Shown here one piece after another: positions 1 to 7,172 of a DNA stretch of 7,396 nucleotides. A program made the position numbers and the translations under genes. The stretch covers positions 1-7,396 of the forward strand of contig JADCGM010000313.1 in NCBI GenBank assembly GCA_020249025.1, written 5' to 3'. Under the pieces are notes generated by a model. The model did no database searches, had not been told where the DNA came from, and worked only from the letters and a program-made list of their open reading frames with translations. This DNA is from Alphaproteobacteria bacterium (GTDB lineage Bacteria > Pseudomonadota > Alphaproteobacteria > Sphingomonadales > Sphingomonadaceae). Numbering within the stretch: position 1 is the first letter of the stretch; every line of letters starts with the position of its first letter.

Positions 1-153
1 CGCGCGCGCCGCGCCTTCGTCGGAGGCGATGAAGACGGCCCGCCCCTTCGCCGCGCGCGCCAGATCGGCGAGCAGCCAGGGCTCGTAGCCCTGCGGAACA
101 CCGGCGAGCGTCAGCGGCTCGGCGGCGGCGACGAGATTGCGAAGGTCGATCAC
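1..153 (-). CDS. mfd: Transcription-repair coupling factor Mfd, N-terminal fragment (runs off left edge)
   Basis: Mfd is the cytoplasmic ATP-dependent translocase that removes RNA polymerase stalled at DNA lesions and recruits UvrA for transcription-coupled repair. Only the first 51 codons are present. They begin VIDLRNLVAAAEPLTLAGVP and continue with a LLADLARAA segment and a GRAVFIASDE segment. This matches the start of the UvrB-like N-terminal module of alphaproteobacterial Mfd, where a short leader is followed by an 'LAGVPEG...LADLARA...GR' stretch. The start is a GTG at 151-153, chosen because a GGAGG/GGAGAG Shine-Dalgarno region lies just upstream and the homology begins there. The helicase and RNAP-interaction domains lie outside the window and cannot be checked. 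The gene follows sdhE by 40 bp on the same strand, so co-transcription is likely. The identification relies on a short fragment plus the sdhE/recG neighbourhood. Confidence 0.82.
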   Translation of the reverse strand, partial: MIDLRNLVAAAEPLTLAGVPQGYEPWLLADLARAAKGRAVFIASDEGAARA

Positions 154-155
154 GG

Positions 156-166
156 CCTCCCTCTCC
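156..166 (-). promoter_or_regulatory. Ribosome binding site supporting the GTG start of mfd
   Basis: Read on the minus strand, the bases just before the GTG are GGAGAGGGAGGCC. The distal GGAGAG is 7 nt from the start and the proximal GGAGG is only 2 nt away, so the distal copy is probably the one used. This purine block supports GTG at 153 as the initiation codon. Confidence 0.6.
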
Positions 167-178
167 GCGAAGCCGGAG
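163..178 (-). repeat. Short inverted repeat in the sdhE-mfd gap, overlapping the mfd Shine-Dalgarno
   Basis: On the minus strand the sequence is CTCCG-GCTTCG-CGGAG, a perfect 5-bp stem with a 6-nt loop. It sits between the sdhE stop and the mfd GTG, and its 3' arm overlaps the GGAGAG part of the mfd ribosome binding region. In an sdhE-mfd transcript it could partly mask the mfd start. The stem is short, and such repeats occur by chance in GC-rich DNA. Confidence 0.3.
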
Positions 179-193
179 CGGGTCGAAAAAAGC

Positions 194-466
194 TCACTTC
201 GCCACCTTCACATAATCCAGCTTCAGCATGGCCTCGAGCAGCGCACCCCGGAACTTCTCGGGCGGGTCGCCACGGCCCATGGCCCAGGCCATGATGTCGA
301 CGTCCTGCTCCTCGAGCAGCGCCTCGAACCAGCTCATCTCGTCCGGGCCCCATGTGTCGATGTGCGCCTCGCAGAAACCGCCGATCATCAGGTCGGCTTC
401 CTTGGTGCCGCGATGGTGGGCGCGCCAGCGGATGCGCCGCTTCCAGAGATCGATGTCGTCGAGCAT
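194..466 (-). CDS. sdhE: FAD assembly factor SdhE (succinate dehydrogenase assembly factor 2, DUF339/Sdh5 family)
   Basis: SdhE is a small cytoplasmic chaperone that promotes covalent attachment of FAD to SdhA, and so maturation of respiratory complex II. The protein is 90 aa, the usual size for the family. It carries the family RGxxE signature (R19-G20-T-K-E23) after an arginine-rich first helix. A conserved-type 'FEALLEEQDVDIMAWAMG' helix follows at about residues 47-64. The ATG at 464-466 is chosen over upstream in-frame starts because AGGAAGG lies 6 nt before it (473-479) and homology begins there; a longer version would extend into recG. The gene is divergent from recG and 40 bp upstream of mfd. 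I recall the same grouping of sdhE with mfd and recG in many alphaproteobacteria, where the genes are housekeeping neighbours rather than members of one pathway. No odd residues were seen. Confidence 0.9.
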   Translation of the reverse strand: MLDDIDLWKRRIRWRAHHRGTKEADLMIGGFCEAHIDTWGPDEMSWFEALLEEQDVDIMAWAMGRGDPPEKFRGALLEAMLKLDYVKVAK

Positions 467-548
467 GGCGGGCCTTCCTCCAACGCAAATCGCGCGAGCG
501 CGGTGGAACCGGCTCGCGTCCTTCGGTAACGTGCCCGCGCGATAGCCC
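467..548. promoter_or_regulatory. Divergent promoter region between sdhE and recG
   Basis: These 82 bp must hold the start signals for both sdhE-mfd (leftward) and recG (rightward). On the minus side there is a clear Shine-Dalgarno for sdhE. On the plus side recG has no recognisable Shine-Dalgarno. No canonical TTGACA/TATAAT pair is visible in either direction. The only suggestive plus-strand element is GGAACC at 505-510, resembling the -35 of the alphaproteobacterial general stress sigma factor EcfG, with an imperfect GGTAAC 14 nt further on. Region call only; exact promoters are not resolved. Confidence 0.4.
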
Positions 549-2615
<2,067 letters not shown>

Positions 2616-2640
2616 CCCTTCTCCCCGAAGCGGGAGAGGG
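2616..2640. terminator. GC-rich hairpin between convergent recG and tyrS, probable bidirectional terminator or dispersed palindrome
   Basis: Directly after the recG TGA, TCTCCC (2620-2625) pairs with GGGAGA (2632-2637) around a CGAAGC loop. After a one-base bulge (T2619), CCC (2616-2618) pairs with GGG (2638-2640). The site fills nearly all of the 30-bp gap between two convergent genes, where a two-way terminator is expected. No U-tract follows on either strand, so it is not a textbook intrinsic terminator. The CTCCCCGAAGCGGGAG core resembles short palindromes that recur at gene ends in sphingomonads and other GC-rich proteobacteria; that resemblance is from memory. Confidence 0.55.
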
Positions 2641-2645
2641 AGGGA

Positions 2646-3869
2646 CTAAGCCGGCGTCAGCACCCCGTGCTTTTTCTTGCCCTCCGACAGCTTCACTGGC
2701 GCGGTTACCGCCAGCACCGCCATCGGGTCGCTCACCGCCACCCCGTCGATGCGCGCGCCGCCCTGCTGGACCAGCCGCCGCGCCTCGCCCTTCGAGGCGA
2801 CCAGCCCGAGCGCCACCATCGCGTCGAGAAGCCCGATGCTGCCCGCCACCGCATGCGTCGGCAGATCCTCGCCCGCGCCGCCCGCCTCGAAGGTCGTGCG
2901 CGCGGTCTCGGCGGCGGCGTCGGCGGCCTCCTGGCCGCGGCAGAGCGCGGTGGCGGCGTTGGCGAGCACCTTCTTCGCCTCGTTGATCTCCGACCCGCCG
3001 AGCGCCTCCAGCCGGGCGATCTCGTCGAGGGGAAGGTCTGTGAACAGCCGCAGGAACTTGCCGACGTCGGCGTCGTGGGCGTTGCGCCAGAATTGCCAAT
3101 AGTCGTAGCTCGGCAGGCTGTCCTCGTGGAGCCACACCGCCCCCGCTGCGGTCTTGCCCATCTTGGCGCCGTCGGCGGTGGTGATCAGCGGCGTCGTGAC
3201 GCCATAGAGCTCGGCGCCGTCGATGCGGCGCGACAGCTCGATGCCGTTGACGATGTTGCCCCACTGATCCGAGCCGCCCATCTGCAGGCGGCAGCCGACG
3301 CGGCGCGCCAGCTGCATGAAATCGTAGGCCTGCATGATCATGTAGTTGAATTCGAGGAAGGTCAGCGGCTGCTCGCGCTCGAGCCGCAGCTTTACCGAAT
3401 CGAAGGTCAGCATGCGGTTGATCGTGAAGTGCCGCCCGACCTCGCGCAGGAAGGGGATGTAGTCGAGCTGATCGAGCCACTCGGCGTTGTCGACCATCAC
3501 CGCATCGGTCGGGCCGTCGCCGAAGGTCAGGAAGCGTTCGAAGATGCGTCGGATCGACGCCTTGTTCGCCTCGATCTTCTCCTCGGTCAGCAACTGGCGC
3601 GACTCGTCCTTGCCTGAGGGGTCGCCGATCTTCGTGGTGCCGCCGCCCATGACGACGATGGGCTTGTGCCCGGTCTGCTGCATGCGCCTGAGCAGCATGA
3701 TCGAGACGAGGTTGCCGACGTGCAGCGACGGCGCGGTGCAGTCGAAGCCGATATAGCCCGGCACGACCGTCTCCTCGGCGAGCGCATCGAGCGCCGCCGC
3801 GTCGGTGATCTGGTGGACGTAGCCGCGCTCGTCTAGGAGGCGGAGCAGGCTGGATCTGTAGCTCGTCAT
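2646..3869 (-). CDS. tyrS: Tyrosine--tRNA ligase TyrS
   Basis: This class I aminoacyl-tRNA synthetase activates tyrosine with ATP and charges tRNA-Tyr in the cytoplasm. The 407-aa product fits the bacterial TyrRS family. The Rossmann catalytic domain carries the HIGH-type motif as HVGN (50-53) within YIGFDCTAPSLHVG. It also shows the tyrosine-pocket stretch YMIMQAYDF (Y176, Q180, D183), the GGSDQWGN signature (198-205), and a KMSKS-type loop in the form KMGKT (236-240), close to the KFGKT of E. coli-type TyrRS. An S4 RNA-binding domain occupies about residues 345-400 (LVASKGEARRLVQQGG). The ATG at 3867-3869 is chosen because the family homology starts there; the reading frame stays open far upstream through anmK but that part is antisense shadow. 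No clear Shine-Dalgarno precedes it (CCCGCCCGCC). It is divergent from anmK across 42 bp and convergent with recG. Confidence 0.96.
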   Translation of the reverse strand: MTSYRSSLLRLLDERGYVHQITDAAALDALAEETVVPGYIGFDCTAPSLHVGNLVSIMLLRRMQQTGHKPIVVMGGGTTKIGDPSGKDESRQLLTEEKIEANKASIRRIFERFLTFGDGPTDAVMVDNAEWLDQLDYIPFLREVGRHFTINRMLTFDSVKLRLEREQPLTFLEFNYMIMQAYDFMQLARRVGCRLQMGGSDQWGNIVNGIELSRRIDGAELYGVTTPLITTADGAKMGKTAAGAVWLHEDSLPSYDYWQFWRNAHDADVGKFLRLFTDLPLDEIARLEALGGSEINEAKKVLANAATALCRGQEAADAAAETARTTFEAGGAGEDLPTHAVAGSIGLLDAMVALGLVASKGEARRLVQQGGARIDGVAVSDPMAVLAVTAPVKLSEGKKKHGVLTPA

Positions 3870-3911
3870 GGCGGGCGGGCCTGTAGCATGGGAGTCCGCA
3901 GCTTGGGAACG

Positions 3912-5030
3912 ATGCCGCTGCTGAGCATTGGTCTGATGTCCGGCACCTCGATGGACGGCATCGACGCCGCGCTGATCGAAACCGATGGCGAGGGGCTGGT
4001 GCGCACGCTCGATTTCCTGAGCGTCCCCTACCCCGAGGCGATGCGGGCCAAGCTGCGCCGCGCCATGGAGATCGCACTCGCCGCCGATGCGCCCGGCCCC
4101 GACCCCGAACTCGACGCCATCGCGCTCGACCTGACGGTGGCGCATGACGAGGCGGTGGCGGCGCTCTACGACCAGGCGGGCGTCGGCCCCGACGATGTCG
4201 CCGTCATCGGCTTCCATGGCCAGACCGTCGCGCACCGGCCCGAACGCGGCTGGACCTGGCAGATCGGCGACGGCGCGTTGCTGGCGAAGCTTGCCGGCAC
4301 CGCGGTCGTCAGCGATTTCCGCTCGGCCGATGTCGCGAACGGCGGTCAGGGCGCGCCGCTCGTCCCCGCCTATCACCGCGCGCTGGTCGAGCCGCTGCGC
4401 GAGGTGCCGGGTCTCGGCTGCCGGCAGGCGGTCGCGGTGCTGAACCTCGGCGGCGTCGGCAATCTCACGTGGTTCGGCCAGCGCGACGACGACATCCTCG
4501 CCTTCGACACCGGGCCCGGCAATGCGCTCATCGACGACTGGGTGCGCCAGCATGGCGCGGGCAGCCATGACGCAGGCGGCGCGATCGCGGCCTCTGGCGC
4601 GGTGCGAGAGGATGTGCTGACCGCGATGCTCGATCTGCCCTGGTTCGATCAGCCGCCGCCCAAATCGCTCGACCGCCACGATTTCTCGCTGCAGCCGGTG
4701 CGCGGGCTGAGCCTTGCCGACGGGGCGGCAACGCTGACCGCCTTCACCGCCGAGACGGTGCGCATCGGCCTCGGCCATGCGCCCGAGCCGACGGCGCGGC
4801 TCCTCGTCACCGGCGGCGGCCGCCACAACGCGACGCTGATGCGCATGCTGGCCGACCGCCTCAACATGCCGGTCGATCCGGTCGAGGCGGTCGGCTGGAA
4901 CGGCGACGGGCTGGAGGCGGAAGCCTTTGCCTATCTGGCGGTGCGTGTGCTTTACGGGCTGCCGACGAGTTATCCGGCGACGACAGGCGTCGCCGCGCCG
5001 ACCATCGGGGGGCAGTTGCACCGGCCATGA
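3912..5030 (+). CDS. anmK: Anhydro-N-acetylmuramic acid kinase AnmK
   Basis: AnmK is a cytoplasmic kinase of the sugar kinase/Hsp70/actin fold. It opens the 1,6-anhydro ring of anhydro-MurNAc, released by lytic transglycosylases, and phosphorylates it to MurNAc-6-phosphate in peptidoglycan recycling. From ATG 3912 the product is 372 aa, like E. coli AnmK (about 369). Signatures include SIGLMSGTSMDGID at the start (phosphate-binding loop), IGFHGQTVAH (99-108), the DFRSADVANGGQGAPLVP block (135-152), LNLGGVGNLT (177-186), FDTGPGNALIDDW (198-210), LLVTGGGRHN (297-306) and EAVGWNGDGLEAEAFAYLAVR near the C-terminus. An alternative ATG at 3888 would add eight residues, has no better ribosome site, and is less consistent with the family. 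Its stop overlaps the PAP2 start as ATGA (5027-5030), implying a two-gene unit. anmK also lies near tyrS in E. coli and Pseudomonas as I recall, so the adjacency is probably ancient. Confidence 0.95.
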   Translation: MPLLSIGLMSGTSMDGIDAALIETDGEGLVRTLDFLSVPYPEAMRAKLRRAMEIALAADAPGPDPELDAIALDLTVAHDEAVAALYDQAGVGPDDVAVIGFHGQTVAHRPERGWTWQIGDGALLAKLAGTAVVSDFRSADVANGGQGAPLVPAYHRALVEPLREVPGLGCRQAVAVLNLGGVGNLTWFGQRDDDILAFDTGPGNALIDDWVRQHGAGSHDAGGAIAASGAVREDVLTAMLDLPWFDQPPPKSLDRHDFSLQPVRGLSLADGAATLTAFTAETVRIGLGHAPEPTARLLVTGGGRHNATLMRMLADRLNMPVDPVEAVGWNGDGLEAEAFAYLAVRVLYGLPTSYPATTGVAAPTIGGQLHRP

Positions 5031-5563
5031 AGAAGACGATCCTTGCCGCGAGCCTGCTGCTCGCCACCCAGCCCGCGCTCGCCGGGAGCCGCGACACCTG
5101 GAACAAGGCCAGCCGCGTCGGCGAAGTCGCGCTCGTCGCGGGCGCGATGGGCTTCATCATCGCCAACCGCAACGACAGCCGCGGCTTCGAACAGTTCGCC
5201 GCGACGCAGGGGACCACCATCGTGGTCACCTACGGCCTGAAGCAGGTGATCAATTCGGAGCGACCTGACGGCTCGGGCAACGACAGCTTCCCGTCGGGCC
5301 ACACCTCGATCAGCTTCGCCGCCGCCGGGTTTATCGGCCACCGCTACGGCTGGGACAAGGGCGTGCCGGCGATGATTCTGGCCACCGGCGTCGGCATCGC
5401 CCGCGTCGCCGCCAAGAAGCACCGCTGGTACGACGTCGTCGCCGGCGCCGCCATCGGGGAGGGCTCGGCCATGCTCTTCGTTAACCGCAAGGACGAGGAC
5501 TACGCCTTCATGCCCTGGGGCAGCACCAAGGAAGCCGGCGTCACCTTCGCCGCGCGCTTCTAG
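5027..5563 (+). CDS. Exported small PAP2-family phosphatase (type 2 phosphatidic acid phosphatase / acid phosphatase superfamily)
   Basis: The predicted product is 178 aa with a signal peptide: MKK, then a hydrophobic core to about residue 14 and an AxA-type site ending ALA (17-19). The mature protein should be exported. It carries all three PAP2 phosphatase motifs: KX6RP (K72, R79-P80), PSGH (89-92, in SFPSGHTS) and a C3 motif RX5HX3D (R126, H132, D136). The serine usual before the C3 arginine is alanine (A125). H92 would be protonating and H132 nucleophilic by family analogy. The helices are short and only moderately hydrophobic, and the protein is smaller than six-helix PAP2 lipid phosphatases. 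It ends GVTFAARF, with a terminal aromatic residue. The substrate is unknown; undecaprenyl pyrophosphate, lipid A phosphate, phosphatidate-type lipids or soluble phosphomonoesters are all possible. It overlaps anmK by four bases (ATGA), with no strong Shine-Dalgarno, suggesting translational coupling. Confidence 0.85.
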   Translation: MKKTILAASLLLATQPALAGSRDTWNKASRVGEVALVAGAMGFIIANRNDSRGFEQFAATQGTTIVVTYGLKQVINSERPDGSGNDSFPSGHTSISFAAAGFIGHRYGWDKGVPAMILATGVGIARVAAKKHRWYDVVAGAAIGEGSAMLFVNRKDEDYAFMPWGSTKEAGVTFAARF

Positions 5564-5570
5564 GCCCTAG
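5560..5570. repeat. CTAGG-C-CCTAG palindrome holding both convergent stop codons
   Basis: The PAP2 stop TAG (5561-5563, plus strand) and the sugar dehydrogenase stop TAG (5567-5569, minus strand) are separated by only three bases. Together they form an 11-bp perfect inverted repeat with a one-base centre. There is no room for a terminator between the genes, so transcripts from the two sides probably overlap at their 3' ends or end inside the opposing gene. Confidence 0.5.
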
Positions 5571-6646
5571 CGCGACACCCGGATCACGCGGCCGGACGGC
5601 TCGTCGGTCGTCACCCAGATCTCACCGTCGGGCGCCACGCGGACATCGCGGATGCGCGCCTTGATCTGCGGGAAGGCGTTCGACTGCGCACCGGGTCGGC
5701 CATTGACCATGTCGATGCGCCGCACCTCCTCGTTGACGAGCGCGCCGACGAGCAGGTCGCCGCGCCACTCGGGGAACATCGGCCCGGACACCACCGCGAG
5801 CCCCGACGGCGCGATCGACGGCGTCCAGCCGACGATGCCGTCGCGCATGCCCTTGTAGGCCTGGAACGGGCTGATCGCCGCGCCGGAATAGTCGCGCCCC
5901 TTGGTCGCCACCGGCCAGCCGTAGTTGCCGCCTTTGACGATGATGTTGACCTCGTCGCCCCCGCGCGGGCCGTGTTCATGCTCGTAGAGCCGCCCGCTCG
6001 CCGGATCGAAGGCGAGGCCCTGCGGATTGCGGTGTCCCAGACTCCAGATCGCCGAGCCCGGGATGGGGTTGTCGGCCGGGATGGTGCCGTCGTCGCGGAT
6101 GCGGATGATCTTGCCGAGCAGCCCGCTGCGGTCCTGCGCCTTCTCGCGATATTCAAAGCCATCGCCGGTCGTCATCGCCAGCGTTCCGTCGGCGAGCCAC
6201 ACCATGCGCCCGCCATAATGGACCGGCGTGTCCTTCTTCGGGCTGACCTCGAAGATCACCTTGAGGTTGGCGAGCCGGTTGCCGTCCAGCGTCGCCCGCG
6301 CGATCCGCGTCGCGTTCGCGCCCGGCGTGCCGGCAGCGTAGCTGAGATAAACGAGCTGGTTCTCGGCGAACTTCGGGTGCGGCAGCACATCGAACAGCCC
6401 GCCCTGCCCCGCCTCATAGACCTTCGGCACGCCCGCGACCGCGCCCGGCTGCAGCTTGCCGCCCGCGATCACGCGCAGCCGCCCGGCGCGCTCGGTGACG
6501 AGCACGCGGCCATCGGGCAGGAAGGCGACGCTCCACGGGTGATCGAGCCCGCGGGCAACGGTCTGCACCTTCACCGGCGCGGCCGGCATCGGTGCGCTCG
6601 CCACGAGCAGCGGCGCGGCCAGAACGGCCAGGGCAATCATGCGCAT
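5567..6646 (-). CDS. Exported PQQ-dependent aldose sugar dehydrogenase (Asd/YliI type, soluble GDH-B superfamily)
   Basis: The product is 359 aa (E. coli YliI/Asd about 371), a predicted six-bladed beta-propeller that oxidises aldoses in the periplasm using PQQ and calcium. Residues 1-19 form a signal peptide (MRM, hydrophobic core, ASA). Family landmarks in order are LDHPWSVAFLPDGRVLVTER (34-53), GQGGLFDVLPHP (80-91), the catalytic-histidine motif HYGGR (143-147), GHRNPQGL (204-211), EHGPRGGDEVNI (224-235) and NYGWP (241-245). The C-terminal blade ends DVRVAPDGEIWVTTDEPSGRVIRV. H143 is the expected base, and R206 and R228 probably contact PQQ, both by analogy. ATG 6646 is preferred over ATG 6640 because GGGAGG lies 8 nt upstream of it. 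The gene is divergent from a membrane-protein gene and convergent with the PAP2 gene. Whether the organism makes PQQ cannot be seen here. Confidence 0.9.
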   Translation of the reverse strand: MRMIALAVLAAPLLVASAPMPAAPVKVQTVARGLDHPWSVAFLPDGRVLVTERAGRLRVIAGGKLQPGAVAGVPKVYEAGQGGLFDVLPHPKFAENQLVYLSYAAGTPGANATRIARATLDGNRLANLKVIFEVSPKKDTPVHYGGRMVWLADGTLAMTTGDGFEYREKAQDRSGLLGKIIRIRDDGTIPADNPIPGSAIWSLGHRNPQGLAFDPASGRLYEHEHGPRGGDEVNIIVKGGNYGWPVATKGRDYSGAAISPFQAYKGMRDGIVGWTPSIAPSGLAVVSGPMFPEWRGDLLVGALVNEEVRRIDMVNGRPGAQSNAFPQIKARIRDVRVAPDGEIWVTTDEPSGRVIRVSR

Positions 6647-6654
6647 AAGGCTCG

Positions 6655-6660
6655 CCTCCC
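6655..6660 (-). promoter_or_regulatory. Ribosome binding site deciding the sugar dehydrogenase start
   Basis: GGGAGG on the minus strand lies 8 nt before the ATG at 6644-6646, so translation most likely starts at the first of two closely spaced methionines. Part of it overlaps a small inverted repeat (CCCGG-GATTTT-CCGGG, 6658-6673), which could weakly mask the GGG in the mRNA. Confidence 0.6.
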
Positions 6661-6675
6661 GGGATTTTCCGGGGC

Positions 6676-6704
6676 AATATCGGGGGATGGAGAGGCCGCT
6701 GCAA
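6676..6704 (-). promoter_or_regulatory. Candidate sigma-70 promoter for the sugar dehydrogenase
   Basis: On the minus strand, TTGCAG (6704 to 6699) is followed after exactly 17 bp by GATATT (6681 to 6676). They match the -35 and -10 consensus at 3/6 and 4/6 positions. Transcription would start near 6669, giving a leader of about 23 nt that contains the GGGAGG ribosome site. The spacing is right but the hexamers are weak. Confidence 0.35.
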
Positions 6705-6710
6705 GCGGCC
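6694..6710. repeat. Perfect 17-nt hairpin GGCCGCT-GCA-AGCGGCC in the divergent intergenic region
   Basis: A 7-bp perfect stem with a 3-nt loop lies between the sugar dehydrogenase and the membrane-protein gene. It ends 17 bp before the ATG of the latter and overlaps the candidate -35 and part of the spacer of the dehydrogenase promoter. It could be a repressor operator for one or both genes, or a leader hairpin in the membrane-protein mRNA. It has no U-tract, so it is not a normal terminator. Confidence 0.5.
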
Positions 6711-6716
6711 CGTTGC

Positions 6717-6722
6717 GGGAGA
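6717..6722 (+). promoter_or_regulatory. Ribosome binding site deciding the membrane-protein start
   Basis: GGGAGA lies 5 nt before ATG 6728. It fixes the start of the membrane-protein gene inside a much longer open frame that extends back across the antisense strand of the dehydrogenase gene. Confidence 0.6.
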
Positions 6723-6727
6723 CCGAG

Positions 6728-7168
6728 ATGCGCTTCGTCCGCCCCCTGCTCGCGTTTGTCGCGGCGGTCGTGGTCACCTTCGTCATCGCGAGCGTGGTCC
6801 ACACGCACTTCGTGATCCAGCGGCTCGTGGGTCTGGGAGTCGACGTGCCGCAGGCCGATGCGCTGCGCACTGTCGGCGGCGATCTCGCGGGGCTCGCGCC
6901 CGCCTTCGGTCCCGTGATCGCGATCACGCTGCTGCTCGGCTTCGGCATCGCGGTCGTTGTGCGCCGCTTCCTGCCCGCGCTCGCCCCCATCGCTTTCCCG
7001 ACCGCGGGCGCGGCGGCGATGGCGACCATGCTGGCGCTCATGCATATGGCCTTCAAGATGACGCCCATCGCCGGCGCGCGCGATCCGGGTGGCTGGTGGC
7101 TCATTTGCCTGTCGGGTGCGGTCGGCGGCGCGCTGTTCGCCCAGCTCGCCAAAGCCCGCCGGGCCTGA
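6728..7168 (+). CDS. Hypothetical four-helix inner-membrane protein
   Basis: I do not recognise this 146-aa protein. It has four predicted membrane segments: about residues 6-24 (LLAFVAAVVVTFVIASVV), 57-78, 83-108 and 121-141. Between the first two is a roughly 30-residue extramembrane stretch with HTHF and GVDVPQADALRTVGGDLAG. The third and fourth are joined by a short loop, KMTPIAGARDPGG, and the fourth begins with a WW pair. The chain ends in the basic tail AKARRA, and basic residues follow helix 2 (VVRRF); with an N-terminal MRFVR this suggests both termini in the cytoplasm. The start is set by GGGAGA 5 nt upstream, and codon use matches the neighbours. It is divergent from the sugar dehydrogenase across 81 bp and followed 61 bp later by clpB, which has its own promoter. 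No catalytic motif is visible, and I assign no function. Confidence 0.8.
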   Translation: MRFVRPLLAFVAAVVVTFVIASVVHTHFVIQRLVGLGVDVPQADALRTVGGDLAGLAPAFGPVIAITLLLGFGIAVVVRRFLPALAPIAFPTAGAAAMATMLALMHMAFKMTPIAGARDPGGWWLICLSGAVGGALFAQLAKARRA

Positions 7169-7172
7169 CCCT

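Noticed and set aside
1..60. GCGC-rich runs at the left edge that look like a simple repeat
   Set aside because: They are alanine and arginine codons of the mfd reading frame in GC-rich DNA, not a tandem repeat.
3870..5021. Upstream extension of the tyrS reading frame through anmK (giving 791 codons)
   Set aside because: The added part is antisense to anmK and low-complexity in composition. TyrS homology begins exactly at the ATG at 3869.
5972..6727. N-terminal extension of the membrane-protein frame across the dehydrogenase gene
   Set aside because: This stretch is antisense to the well-supported sugar dehydrogenase. The ribosome site at 6717-6722 and the hydrophobic N-terminus mark ATG 6728 as the start.
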